DNA of 64,000 nt from Gemmatimonas aurantiaca T-27 (GTDB lineage Bacteria > Gemmatimonadota > Gemmatimonadetes > Gemmatimonadales > Gemmatimonadaceae). The notes under the pieces are model-generated. The model saw only the letters and a program-made list of their open reading frames with translations. It did not search any database and had not been told where the DNA came from. This document shows, in pieces, positions 9,009 through 17,304 of this stretch (its first letter is position 1; every line of letters starts with the position of its first letter). Position numbers and translations under genes: made by a program. The DNA lies in the NCBI RefSeq assembly GCF_000010305.1, contig NC_012489.1, forward strand, positions 1,240,001 to 1,304,000, in the 5' to 3' direction.

Positions 9009-9794
9009 TTACTTGCCCTTGAAGGCCGAAATGGCATTCCGTGTGAACGGCGAGAGCGCCAGCGTGCCGCTCATGGTCGCACGTTCAGCCAGCATGCTGT
9101 CCCACTGCTCCGTGCCGGCCCAGAAGACCTGCTTCATCTGCGCCATGGCATCCGGATTGGAGCGCGCGAGTGTGGCGGCCAACTGATCGACGCCCGCATC
9201 GAGTGCGGCGACATCGTCGTAGAGACGCGCGTAGAGACCACGCCGCTCACACCACGCGGCATCACGCCAATCGGCATCGACGGCCATCTGGCTGAATGAC
9301 GCGAGGCCAAGCTTCTTCTCGATCACCGGGCCCACCACGAACGGTCCAATGCCCACGGTGAGTTCGCTCAGTTTCGCCGACGCAGTGCGCACGGCCATGC
9401 CGAAGTCGGAGGCCGAGATGAGTCCCACCGCACCACCCGCCGCCTTGCCGTGCACGCGCGTGATGACGAACTGCGGCGCGCGAATCATCGCCAGGATCAC
9501 ACCGGCGAATCCGCTGAAGAACTGTTGTCCCTGTTCCGGCGCCGTGAGTGATGCCAGCTCGTCGAATGACGCCCCGGCGCAGAACGGCCCCGTGCCACCG
9601 CTCTGCAGCACGATCACGCGCACGGCGGGATCCTGGCTGACTCGTGTGACGGTGGCGGCGAGTTCACGCAGCAACACACCGGGCAGGGAATTGCTCTTCG
9701 GGTGAAAAAACTCGATGCGACCGATGCCATCGGTCACGGTCGTGCGGACGTAACCGTCCGCATGCTGGTCGGCGGGGGAGTTGGCAGGAGTCAT
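9009..9794 (-). CDS. Enoyl-CoA hydratase/isomerase (crotonase) family protein
   Basis: 262 aa crotonase-fold protein. Start at the ATG 9794, since the upstream extension has a poor leader. The CoA/oxyanion segments are recognisable: FCAGASFDEL near residue 70 and HGKAAGGAVGL near 115. The first catalytic Glu of classical hydratases, which follows the GGG stretch, appears replaced by Gly (GGAVGL). The second is probably kept in LSELTVGIGP. One missing Glu is common in isomerases, decarboxylases and dehalogenases of the fold, so simple hydratase activity is doubtful. It lies 67 bp downstream of the Ser/Thr kinase and 2 bp upstream of the hydrolase. Confidence 0.8.
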   Translation of the reverse strand: MTPANSPADQHADGYVRTTVTDGIGRIEFFHPKSNSLPGVLLRELAATVTRVSQDPAVRVIVLQSGGTGPFCAGASFDELASLTAPEQGQQFFSGFAGVILAMIRAPQFVITRVHGKAAGGAVGLISASDFGMAVRTASAKLSELTVGIGPFVVGPVIEKKLGLASFSQMAVDADWRDAAWCERRGLYARLYDDVAALDAGVDQLAATLARSNPDAMAQMKQVFWAGTEQWDSMLAERATMSGTLALSPFTRNAISAFKGK

Positions 9795-9861
9795 GGCGGG
9801 GAAGATAGCGCGCGGACAATCCGGGCAAACAGCGCGGCCCGATGTGCGAGGCCGGCGGCGG

Positions 9862-12186
9862 TCAGCGCACCCGCGAAATGGGACCGACGGATTCGAGCGC
9901 CGGGACCACCTGACCATCCCGTTGCTCCCCAAGGAACGTGACGAGCGCCACACCCACGGCCTGTCGTCCGGAGAAGTCCTTCTTGGACACCTGCAGTTCG
10001 AACTGACCGCGGCTGCTGGTTCGGCCTTCGAGGACTTTCACGGAGCCGATCATGGCGAGACGATGATCGCTCCCATCGCGGAAGAAGTTGGCGATCTCGC
10101 GTACCGAGGCACCCTTCGTCGCACGCAGCGCATTGAAGAGATCCGTCGCCGCTTGCCGCATCTCGGCCATCGACGGCAGGCGCGCCGATGTCTCTGCGGT
10201 TGGCGCGGGCGATGGTGGTGCGCTCACCGGTGCGGTGGTGGCGGCCGCTGTGCGCGTATCGACCGGCTCACCGTAGGTGGATCGTGCGGGCTCGGCGCCC
10301 GTTTCCGTCTTGGGTGTGGTCTGCGGTGCGGCGTCTCTGGAGGTGGAAGGAACGGCCGCGGCCGACGACGGCAGTGTGGTGGATGCACGCGGCGCGGGGG
10401 CGAGGGTCACGGGCTCCTGGATCGCGGTCTTGGCGGTCGCGCTTTTGTTCGTTGCGCCGGCTGCTGCCGCACCCGTCGTTGGACCAGAAGCACTTGCCAC
10501 TCGCGATGTATTGGCCGAGGGAACGGTGCCAGCATCCGTCGGAGCATTGCCGGTGTTGACCGTATCAGGCGTCGCGGCGGCCGCACCCACTGACCCTGAT
10601 GGCGTCTGCGCGACCGGTGTCGGAGGCAGGGAGGCCACCTGCACCGAATCTGCATTCGAGCCCGACGGGACTCCGGTCGCGCCACTGACTTGCCGGAACA
10701 CCACATACGCGAGCACCATAGCCGCCAGCGCTGCGGGAACGACGAACCGTCGTCCGCCTGAGGCCGGAGTCTTCGGCACGACAGATGAGGCCAATGACAC
10801 CGCGGGCGCTTCGGCCGCCTCCGCCACCGCTGCAACCTTCCCGGCGGTCACGCGCTCTGTCTCTTCCCGAACCTCTGCGATCACCGACGCCACCTGCGGC
10901 GCACGCACGCGGAATACACAGCTCGCGCGCACGGTCGGCGTGGTGCCGCTGGCGAATGCATGACGCGGTGCAATGATCAGTCGCGTATCGCCGGCGAGTT
11001 GTGCATCGATGCGCAGTGACTCCGGGGTCAGTGTCACGGCGTCGGGGCGATCGAACAAAAAATCCAATCCCGACGTTGGCAGTGGCGCTCCCGCGGCATC
11101 AAAAGCCCGCAGCGGAAGGATCACATGAGCACCCACCTCGAGCTCGAAGGTGGTGGTGCCCAATCGCAATTCCGCGATCACCGGCTCTGCCACCGGCGCG
11201 GGTGTCCGCCCCGCCGGCACAGGGCTCACGGGGGTGAGCGCCTGCAACGCGGGGATCTGTTGTACGCGGGCCTGCTGCGCGAGGTGCGCCACTGCCGCCA
11301 GTGCACGTCCACCGTTGGCGGGCAGGGTCTCCGACACCACCTCCGCCACATCGTGCATCGAGGGCCAGCGTTGGTCCGGATCCTTGGCGAGCATGCGCAT
11401 CACGGCATCGGACAGGAATGCCGGACAATCGGGGCGCAGTTGCTGCACTGGCACGGGCACCGCATTGCTGTGGGCCACGATCAACTCGTACAACTCACCC
11501 GTGAACGGCAGACGTCCGGTCAGCAACGTATAGGCCGTGACACCCAGTGAGTACTGATCGGATGCGGGCCCCACCGGTCGATTGGTGAACTGCTCGGGGC
11601 TCATGTACGACGGGGTGCCGACCTGTGTGCCCGATTGGGTCAGTGACGTGCCTCCCAACGCTTTCGCGATCCCGAAATCGGTGAGGATCACGTCGCCCTT
11701 CACATTCACCAGAATGTTCGCCGGCTTGATGTCGCGATGCACAATGGCTTCCGCGTGCGCATGGGCGAGCGCACGTGCGGCACCGGCAATGATCCATCGC
11801 ACGTCGTCGATGGCCACGGACGTGCCGGGCTGGCACAAATGATCCGCCGCCATGCCTTCGACGAAGCTCATCACGAAATACGAGAGCTCCTGATCCTGCC
11901 GGATGTCATGCACCACGATGATGTTCGGGTGCTGCAGGCGGGCGGCGATGCGCGCTTCCAGCAGGAAGCGGTCGGACATGCCCGGTGTGAGGCTCAGCCT
12001 CGGATCCATCACCTTGATGGCGACGCGCCGATCGAGCTTGAGATCGTGCGCGAGATACACCACCGCCATGCCGCCACGACCGAGTTCACCGGCGATGTCG
12101 TACGTGCCCGCCGTCGACAGGCGAAGCCGTTCGAGCAAGGGATCGCTGGTCGAAGCAGAAGCGGCCGGAGCCAATGGCGTGGTCAT
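9862..12186 (-). CDS. Transmembrane serine/threonine protein kinase
   Basis: 774 aa from the ATG at 12186. N-terminal Hanks kinase domain (about residues 29-290) with GRGGMAVV loop, VAIK lysine (K59), HRDIKPAN catalytic loop near 148, DFGIA and a GTPSYMSPEQ activation segment, so all catalytic residues are present. A linker with a beta-rich region follows, then one membrane helix (about 478-498, AALAAMVLAYVVF). A long Ala/Thr/Pro/Ser-rich exported stalk follows, then a small C-terminal domain of about 100 residues (MRQAATDLFNALRA to the end), which may be the sensor. No PASTA repeats. A candidate promoter, TAAGTTCG, lies 26 bp upstream. It may lead an operon with the crotonase and hydrolase. 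Confidence 0.93.
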   Translation of the reverse strand: MTTPLAPAASASTSDPLLERLRLSTAGTYDIAGELGRGGMAVVYLAHDLKLDRRVAIKVMDPRLSLTPGMSDRFLLEARIAARLQHPNIIVVHDIRQDQELSYFVMSFVEGMAADHLCQPGTSVAIDDVRWIIAGAARALAHAHAEAIVHRDIKPANILVNVKGDVILTDFGIAKALGGTSLTQSGTQVGTPSYMSPEQFTNRPVGPASDQYSLGVTAYTLLTGRLPFTGELYELIVAHSNAVPVPVQQLRPDCPAFLSDAVMRMLAKDPDQRWPSMHDVAEVVSETLPANGGRALAAVAHLAQQARVQQIPALQALTPVSPVPAGRTPAPVAEPVIAELRLGTTTFELEVGAHVILPLRAFDAAGAPLPTSGLDFLFDRPDAVTLTPESLRIDAQLAGDTRLIIAPRHAFASGTTPTVRASCVFRVRAPQVASVIAEVREETERVTAGKVAAVAEAAEAPAVSLASSVVPKTPASGGRRFVVPAALAAMVLAYVVFRQVSGATGVPSGSNADSVQVASLPPTPVAQTPSGSVGAAAATPDTVNTGNAPTDAGTVPSANTSRVASASGPTTGAAAAGATNKSATAKTAIQEPVTLAPAPRASTTLPSSAAAVPSTSRDAAPQTTPKTETGAEPARSTYGEPVDTRTAAATTAPVSAPPSPAPTAETSARLPSMAEMRQAATDLFNALRATKGASVREIANFFRDGSDHRLAMIGSVKVLEGRTSSRGQFELQVSKKDFSGRQAVGVALVTFLGEQRDGQVVPALESVGPISRVR

Positions 12187-12212
12187 CGTCGGGACGGGGC
12201 GAGGGGGCGTTC

Positions 12213-12220
12213 CGAACTTA
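12213..12220 (-). promoter_or_regulatory. Candidate -7 promoter element, TAAGTTCG (minus strand)
   Basis: Fits TAnnTTnG and ends 26 bp before the kinase ATG at 12186. Confidence 0.3.
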
Positions 12221-12292
12221 CCGCGCTCCGCACAGGGCGGACAGCCAAGCGCAGCAATACTGACGGTGACGGGACATTGGTACCAATGCACA

Positions 12293-12325
12293 ACGGGCCC
12301 CGGCGCATTGCACCGGGGCCCGTTG
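12293..12325 (-). terminator. GC-rich hairpin downstream of the OmpA gene
   Basis: Inverted repeat with arms of about 12 bp (AACGGGCCCCGG and its complement) around a 9-nt loop, starting 21 bp past the OmpA stop codon. It lacks a strong T run, so it is either a weak intrinsic terminator or a processing hairpin. Confidence 0.55.
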
Positions 12326-12345
12326 GGTCACTGCGTATCAGGCGA

Positions 12346-13941
12346 TTACTTCAGGTCGCCAAAGCTGCGACGGCCCGAACGCTCACCTTCCGAGCGGCAG
12401 CTCGTCGGGGCGTTCTGTCCATCGAGCTGCTGCCAGATTTCCACGCGGCGGTTGGCCGCCTGGGCCCGGCGATTCGCATCGGAGATGCGGCTACGGTTGG
12501 CTGGCGGCGGCTCCTGCTCGGTATCGCCGTCGCGCACCAGGATGCACTGCTCACCGAAGCTCGACCACACCACACGACCCTTGATGGCGTCCGCGTCGGT
12601 GCCGGCGACCTTCAGGAGCTGCTTGTACACGGCTTCCGCACGCGACTTGGCCAGCTTGTTGTTGTACGCTTCCGAGCCGTACCAGTCGGTGTGGCCTTCG
12701 ATCGAGATGCGGATCGACGGGTTCGCCTTCATGACGTCGACGATCACCTTGAGGGTGTCGTTGCCGGCCTTCAGGACCACCGCGCGGTCGAAGCTGAACA
12801 GCGTGGTATCGAAGGCCACGCGGGCTGCGGGCAGTGCCTTGCACTCCACCGTCGCCTGCTGGGTCTTCGTGGCGCCGTGAGCCGTCTTCGAGACCGTGAT
12901 GGTCGTCGTGCCGGCCGCGTTGCACGTCACCGTGCCGTTGTTCACCGAGGCGATCGAGTTGTTCGCCGACGTCCAGGTGATCGCGCCGAGGTCGACGTTG
13001 TCGGCATCGGTGGCCTTCGACGTGAACGACAGCGTCTTGCCCACATCCGTCGAGCCGCTGCTCGGCGAAAGCGTCAGCGTCCAATCCGGCGCCGGCACCG
13101 TCACGGTCGACTGCACCGAACGCTCCAGCTTCTTCACCGTGCCGCGGCAGGTGATGGTGGCCGTACCGGCCTTCACTGCCGTCACCTTGCCCGTGTTGTC
13201 CACGGTGGCAACCGAGGCATCGCTCGACGAGCAGGTCAGGTTCTGCACGTTGCGGAGTTCGATCGGGCGCGCGCTCGTTTCCGCGGCGCTCAATGCGAAC
13301 TGACGGTCGGTGCCACGATTCACCGTCGCGCTGGCCGGGTCGATACGAAGCGCCCAGTCGAACGGCGTGCCAGCCGCGGCGCAAGCACCACGGAGCGCGT
13401 ACGTGAAGCCCAAACGGAAGCCCATGTTGCTGGACGTGCCGTCGAGTTCCTGTTCGTTCGGCGACGGGTTGTTGTCGTACACGCCGTCAAAACGCGCGCC
13501 CCACTTGCCGCTGCCGCAGATCTTGAGGCCGGCAAGCGCCGAGAAGCCGTCTTCGTATTCGTTGGCCGTGGCACGGCCGGCGAACACCGAGTTCAGGTAA
13601 CCCGCGCCAAGAATCAGCGATGTCTTCTTGGAGGAGGTGACCGGAATCGTCAGCGTGGCCAGACCACGGAACGGACGGTAGGTGATCGTCTCGAACGGAT
13701 TCCGCAGGGCTTCGGTACGGCCGACGTTGATATCGCCCTCGACACCAAGCCACTTGTAGACGGACATGCCGATCCGGCCGCCGCCACCGATGATGTCCTG
13801 CTTCATGCGCAGGTCAGTATCGAGCCTGGTGTACTGCCCGAAAATGCCAACTTCGATACGATCGCCAAGGCCCTGAGCATGGGCCGTCGGTACCGCCGCG
13901 ATGGCGGCCAGCAGCGAGATTCCGACCAGCTTTGTCTTCAT
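12346..13941 (-). CDS. OmpA-family outer-membrane protein with Ig-like inserts
   Basis: 531 aa. Signal peptide cleaved after AHA (about residue 22). Residues 23-195 form an outer-membrane beta-barrel-like region (GIFGQYTRL, GLATLTIPV, GFRLGFTYAL). Two Big_2-type Ig-like domains follow (about 200-290 and 290-375), recognisable by ATVDNTGKVTAVKAGTATIT and the similar second unit. The C-terminal OmpA peptidoglycan-binding domain (about 376-505) has GHTDWYGSEAYN and NRRVEIW. It probably ties the outer membrane to the wall, with the Ig units as spacers. Divergent neighbours and the hairpin at 12.3 kb make it a single-gene unit. Confidence 0.9.
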   Translation of the reverse strand: MKTKLVGISLLAAIAAVPTAHAQGLGDRIEVGIFGQYTRLDTDLRMKQDIIGGGGRIGMSVYKWLGVEGDINVGRTEALRNPFETITYRPFRGLATLTIPVTSSKKTSLILGAGYLNSVFAGRATANEYEDGFSALAGLKICGSGKWGARFDGVYDNNPSPNEQELDGTSSNMGFRLGFTYALRGACAAAGTPFDWALRIDPASATVNRGTDRQFALSAAETSARPIELRNVQNLTCSSSDASVATVDNTGKVTAVKAGTATITCRGTVKKLERSVQSTVTVPAPDWTLTLSPSSGSTDVGKTLSFTSKATDADNVDLGAITWTSANNSIASVNNGTVTCNAAGTTTITVSKTAHGATKTQQATVECKALPAARVAFDTTLFSFDRAVVLKAGNDTLKVIVDVMKANPSIRISIEGHTDWYGSEAYNNKLAKSRAEAVYKQLLKVAGTDADAIKGRVVWSSFGEQCILVRDGDTEQEPPPANRSRISDANRRAQAANRRVEIWQQLDGQNAPTSCRSEGERSGRRSFGDLK

Positions 13942-14040
13942 GGAAACCTCTGGTAATGAGCAAAGGAACGGGTACAGACACGACCCGAGTCCGTCGAGCG
14001 GGAACTACCCGATGGTACGACCCGGACGACGGACGTGGGA

Positions 14041-14048
14041 CAAAGGTA
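14041..14048 (-). promoter_or_regulatory. Candidate -7 promoter element, TACCTTTG (minus strand)
   Basis: Exact TAnnTTTG match on the minus strand, about 100 bp before the OmpA start, implying a 5' leader of roughly 90 nt. A highly expressed OmpA with a long leader would be normal. Confidence 0.38.
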
Positions 14049-14119
14049 AGTGATCCCCACACTGTGCGATATATCACCTGAGGACTATTGTGTGCGCGTC
14101 GTCACCCTGACGGAACGCA

Positions 14120-14148
14120 AAACGGCCCCGCCGAAGGCAGGGCCGTTT
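14120..14148 (-). terminator. Intrinsic terminator of the 2-oxoacid dehydrogenase gene
   Basis: Perfect 9-bp stem AAACGGCCC / GGGCCGTTT with an 11-nt loop, 30 bp past the stop of the E1 gene. On the minus strand the stem is followed by a short T run. It also separates the transcript from the OmpA promoter region. Confidence 0.7.
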
Positions 14149-14177
14149 CACCACCGGACTGGACTGCTACAGCCCGC

Positions 14178-16313
14178 CTACACGACCAGCAGGGCGTCGA
14201 TGGACGCCCGGATGCGCTCAGCCGTCGGCACGACTTCGGCGAGGAGGTCCGGATGGTAGGGCACCGGAATGTCCTTGGGGGCCAGGCGTTCGATTGGTGC
14301 GTCGAGGAACCAGAACGCCTCCTGGGCCAGCGTACCGGCAATCTCCGCCCCGAACCCGGCCGAGAGGTTGTCCTCGTGCACGATCAGGCAGCGGCCGGTC
14401 TTCTTCACCGACGTGAGCACCGCCTCGCGGTCCCACGGGGCGATGGTGCGCAGGTCGAGCAACTCCACCCGGCCGTCCAGCCCTTCGATGGCTTCGGTGC
14501 AGCGATGCACCATGGCGCCCCATGACACCAGCGTCAGGTCGGTGCCGGCCTGGACCAGACGAGCCTTGCCGAACGGGATGACATAGTCGTCGCCCGGATA
14601 CCGGGCGCTCCCGTCACCGGTCATCAGCAACGACCGGTGCTCGAAATAGATGGTCGGGTTCGGGCTCCGCATGGCCGAGCGCAGCAACCCCACCGCGTCG
14701 GCGGCGTTCGACGGCATGGCCACCTGCCAGCCGTAGGCGTGGGCAAACCGGACTTCGTCGCTGAGCGAGTGCCACGGGTCACCCACGTCCTTGCCGAAGC
14801 CGCCGGGCATGCGCACCACCATGGGAGCCGCGAACTGGTTGGCCGTGCGCCACCGCATGGTGCCGGTGTTGTTGAGCTGCTCGGTGGCCGGGTCGGCGTA
14901 CTTCCGGAACTGAATCTCGGCCACCGGCATCAAGCCGCTCACCGCCATGCCGACCGCGCGGCCAATGATGCCTTCTTCGCTCAGGCTGGTATCGAACACC
15001 CGGTCGGCGCCGAACTGCTTCTGCAGCCCCTCGGTCACCAGGTGTACGCCACCCTTGCGGCCCACATCTTCACCGAACACCACCACCTTGGGATTCACCG
15101 CCAGTTCATGCCGGAGGGTGCGACGCACCGCCTCGGCAAAGCGCAGCAGTTCGCCTTCATCTGACGCGGCTTCCGTGTGGGGCAGGCTCGCGCGCTCCTC
15201 CGGCGTGAGACCACCCATTGCCTGGCCATCGAACGCGGGCTCGGCATACACGTGCAACGCCACCGTGGACGGGTCCGGCATGGGGCGGGCGCGGGCGGCA
15301 TCGAGGCCGGCCTGCACATCGCGGGCGACTTCGGCTTCCAACGCTTCCCACTCGCTCTCGCTCAGCAGCGCCGGCACCAGATACTCACGGAGCCGCGGCA
15401 GCGGGTCACGCGTGAGATCGTCGGCAATTTCCTGCTCGCTGCGATAGCCCTTCTGATTGTCCGGGCCGGAGTGGCTCGACAGACGTGGCACCGTCAGGCG
15501 GACCAGGGCCGGGCCTTTGCCATCACGAATGTGCGTGACGGCCTCTTCCAGCAGACCGGCTGCTTCGTGCGGGTCGATGCCGCTGCCGTTGCGGATGAAC
15601 AGGTTGCCGAAGGACGCGAGGTTCTTCGCGATATCGGCGCCGGGCGTCTGCATATCGCCCCGTACGCTGATGCCGAGGTTGTTGTCTTCGATGTAGAACA
15701 ACATCGGCAACTTGAGCGTGGTGGCCATGGTCAGCGCCGCCCAGAAGCCGCTCGTGGCCACCGACGCATCACCACCCAGTGCCACGCTCATGCTGCGGGC
15801 GTACGACGCATCCTTGAGCGTATCGCGATGATAGATCACGCTCTGCGCCCAGCCAGCGGCCGGGGTGTACTGGGAGCCCACATCGCCGGCCATCGGCAGC
15901 ACCGTGCAGCGATCGGGGCGCGCCAGATTGCACACCACCCCAATGTCACGGCCATCGCTGAAGCCACCCGAGCGCCCCAGGGGACTACCCAGTGCATCGT
16001 CGATGGGCAGCCCGAGAGACAGCAGCATCGGGCGTGAGCGGTAATACGCGCCGGCGCCGTCGTGCGGCCCCTGCATGAGTGAGCCCAGGATCACCTGCGC
16101 CATGTCGTGGCCACGGGCGGAGAACTGGTACAGGACCAGGTGTTCCCGCGGGACGCTGGTGCGGTTGCGATTCGTGGCTTCTTCCACGTCGTCGAGCGCG
16201 CGGGATACCAGCGTATGGTATGCGATGCGGCGCCAGTCGAACCCGGTACGCGGGGTCACGGCAGCATGTTTTCCGCTGCGAGCGGCGGGGCGTGTGGCAG
16301 TCTTGGCAGGCAT
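14178..16313 (-). CDS. Fused 2-oxoacid dehydrogenase E1 (alpha+beta), branched-chain/2-oxoisovalerate type
   Basis: 711 aa from the ATG at 16313. The N-terminal half (about 1-365) is the thiamine-diphosphate-binding E1-alpha; the C-terminal half (about 395-711) is E1-beta with GEDVGRKGGVH and SEEGIIGRAVGMA. The fusion would decarboxylate branched-chain or related 2-oxoacids and load acyl groups on a lipoyl E2, but no E2 or E3 gene lies nearby. The TPP motif starts GDAS (about residue 181) instead of GDG and ends EDNN. Translated from its own promoter, divergent from paaG across 190 bp, with a terminator behind it. Confidence 0.88.
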   Translation of the reverse strand: MPAKTATRPAARSGKHAAVTPRTGFDWRRIAYHTLVSRALDDVEEATNRNRTSVPREHLVLYQFSARGHDMAQVILGSLMQGPHDGAGAYYRSRPMLLSLGLPIDDALGSPLGRSGGFSDGRDIGVVCNLARPDRCTVLPMAGDVGSQYTPAAGWAQSVIYHRDTLKDASYARSMSVALGGDASVATSGFWAALTMATTLKLPMLFYIEDNNLGISVRGDMQTPGADIAKNLASFGNLFIRNGSGIDPHEAAGLLEEAVTHIRDGKGPALVRLTVPRLSSHSGPDNQKGYRSEQEIADDLTRDPLPRLREYLVPALLSESEWEALEAEVARDVQAGLDAARARPMPDPSTVALHVYAEPAFDGQAMGGLTPEERASLPHTEAASDEGELLRFAEAVRRTLRHELAVNPKVVVFGEDVGRKGGVHLVTEGLQKQFGADRVFDTSLSEEGIIGRAVGMAVSGLMPVAEIQFRKYADPATEQLNNTGTMRWRTANQFAAPMVVRMPGGFGKDVGDPWHSLSDEVRFAHAYGWQVAMPSNAADAVGLLRSAMRSPNPTIYFEHRSLLMTGDGSARYPGDDYVIPFGKARLVQAGTDLTLVSWGAMVHRCTEAIEGLDGRVELLDLRTIAPWDREAVLTSVKKTGRCLIVHEDNLSAGFGAEIAGTLAQEAFWFLDAPIERLAPKDIPVPYHPDLLAEVVPTAERIRASIDALLVV

Positions 16314-16443
16314 AGCCTGATAATCTGCCCGGTGCACAGGGGAATTGGGAGTTAACCCGCGGCATTGTGTGCTCGGCACGCATGCAGACCGGTGCGCCAG
16401 AGGGAGTGGGATTCGTGGAACTGGGACGACGTGTAGGTGATGA

Positions 16444-16490
16444 GACGTGAAACGTCCTTGGGTGCAACCAGCACCGGGCATGGCCCCATG
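16444..16490. promoter_or_regulatory. Three consecutive dyads upstream of paaG (candidate operators)
   Basis: Three inverted repeats stand in a row: GACGT-gaa-ACGTC (16444-16456), GGTGC-aacca-GCACC (16461-16475) and CATGG-cc-CCATG (16479-16490). They lie between the divergent E1 and paaG genes and directly precede the paaG -7 element. The position suits repression of the paa operon by a PaaR/PaaX-type regulator, none of which is encoded in the window. Confidence 0.35.
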
Positions 16491-16491
16491 C

Positions 16492-16499
16492 TAACTTTG
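16492..16499 (+). promoter_or_regulatory. Candidate -7 promoter element of paaG, TAACTTTG; apparently leaderless
   Basis: Exact TAnnTTTG match ending only 4 bp before the paaG ATG at 16504, which would place the transcription start at or next to the start codon. GGAGG (16499-16503) abuts the ATG with no spacer, so it cannot act as a normal ribosome-binding site for this codon. Confidence 0.42.
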
Positions 16500-16503
16500 G
16501 AGG

Positions 16504-17298
16504 ATGTCTTCTTCTCCTTCTCTCCTCGTAGAACAGGCCGACGGCGTCCTCACGTTGACGCTGAATCGCCCTGATGTCCTCAACAGCTTCAACCACGAGA
16601 TGGCGGCGGCGTTGCAGGACGCACTTCGCCACGCGGCGGACGATCCGACGGTGCGCGCTGTGGTGCTGACCGGTGCCGGTCGTGGCTTCTGCGCCGGGCA
16701 GGACCTCGCCGAGGCGCTGCCGCAGGATGGCGGGCCGATGCCGGACATCGGCGAGATCGTGAAGAAGAGCTACAACCCGATCATTCGGGCCATCCGCAAG
16801 CTGGAGAAGCCGGTGGTGTGCGCCGTGAACGGCATTGCCGCCGGTGCTGGCGCCAATCTCGCCTTTGCCTGCGACATCACGATCGCGGCCGAAGAGGCGA
16901 GCTTCGTGGAGAGCTTCGCCAAGCTCGGGCTCATTCCCGATACGTCGGGCACATTCTTCGTGCCGCGCCTGGTGGGTGTGCAGCGTGCCACGGGCATGTT
17001 CTTCCTGGCCGAGAAGATGAGCGCCGCGCAGGCGAAGTCGTGGGGCCTCATCTGGGACGTGGCACCCAAGGCGGAGCTGATGAACACCGTGCAGGCCATG
17101 GCCAAGCAGTTGGCCACCCAGGCCACGCGCGGTTTTGGTCTCACCAAGCGTGCCATGAACGCCTCCTTCGGCAACGATCTCGATGCGCAGCTCGATGTCG
17201 AAGCACAGGCCATGCATGAAGCCGGTCGTACCGCCGACTACGAAGAAGGGGTGCGGGCGTTCCTCGAGAAGCGTGCTCCCGTCTATCGCGGAGCCTGA
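16504..17298 (+). CDS. paaG: 2-(1,2-epoxy-1,2-dihydrophenyl)acetyl-CoA isomerase PaaG
   Basis: 264 aa crotonase-fold enzyme that rearranges ring-1,2-epoxyphenylacetyl-CoA to the oxepin-CoA in aerobic phenylacetate breakdown. Family segments are clear: GFCAGQDL near residue 65, NGIAAGAGANLAFACD near 112 and KLGLIPDTSGTFFVPR near 145. The end, TADYEEGVRAFLEKR, is very close to that of characterised PaaG. First gene of a six-gene same-strand cluster. The context (paaH, paaI, paaJ, paaY, paaZ) makes the assignment firm. Confidence 0.92.
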   Translation: MSSSPSLLVEQADGVLTLTLNRPDVLNSFNHEMAAALQDALRHAADDPTVRAVVLTGAGRGFCAGQDLAEALPQDGGPMPDIGEIVKKSYNPIIRAIRKLEKPVVCAVNGIAAGAGANLAFACDITIAAEEASFVESFAKLGLIPDTSGTFFVPRLVGVQRATGMFFLAEKMSAAQAKSWGLIWDVAPKAELMNTVQAMAKQLATQATRGFGLTKRAMNASFGNDLDAQLDVEAQAMHEAGRTADYEEGVRAFLEKRAPVYRGA

Positions 17299-17304
17299 CC
17301 CGCG

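Noticed and set aside
11737-13956. 739-aa plus-strand open frame across the kinase and OmpA genes
   Set aside because: Arg/His/Gly-rich shadow antisense to two well-supported genes; typical of high-GC DNA.
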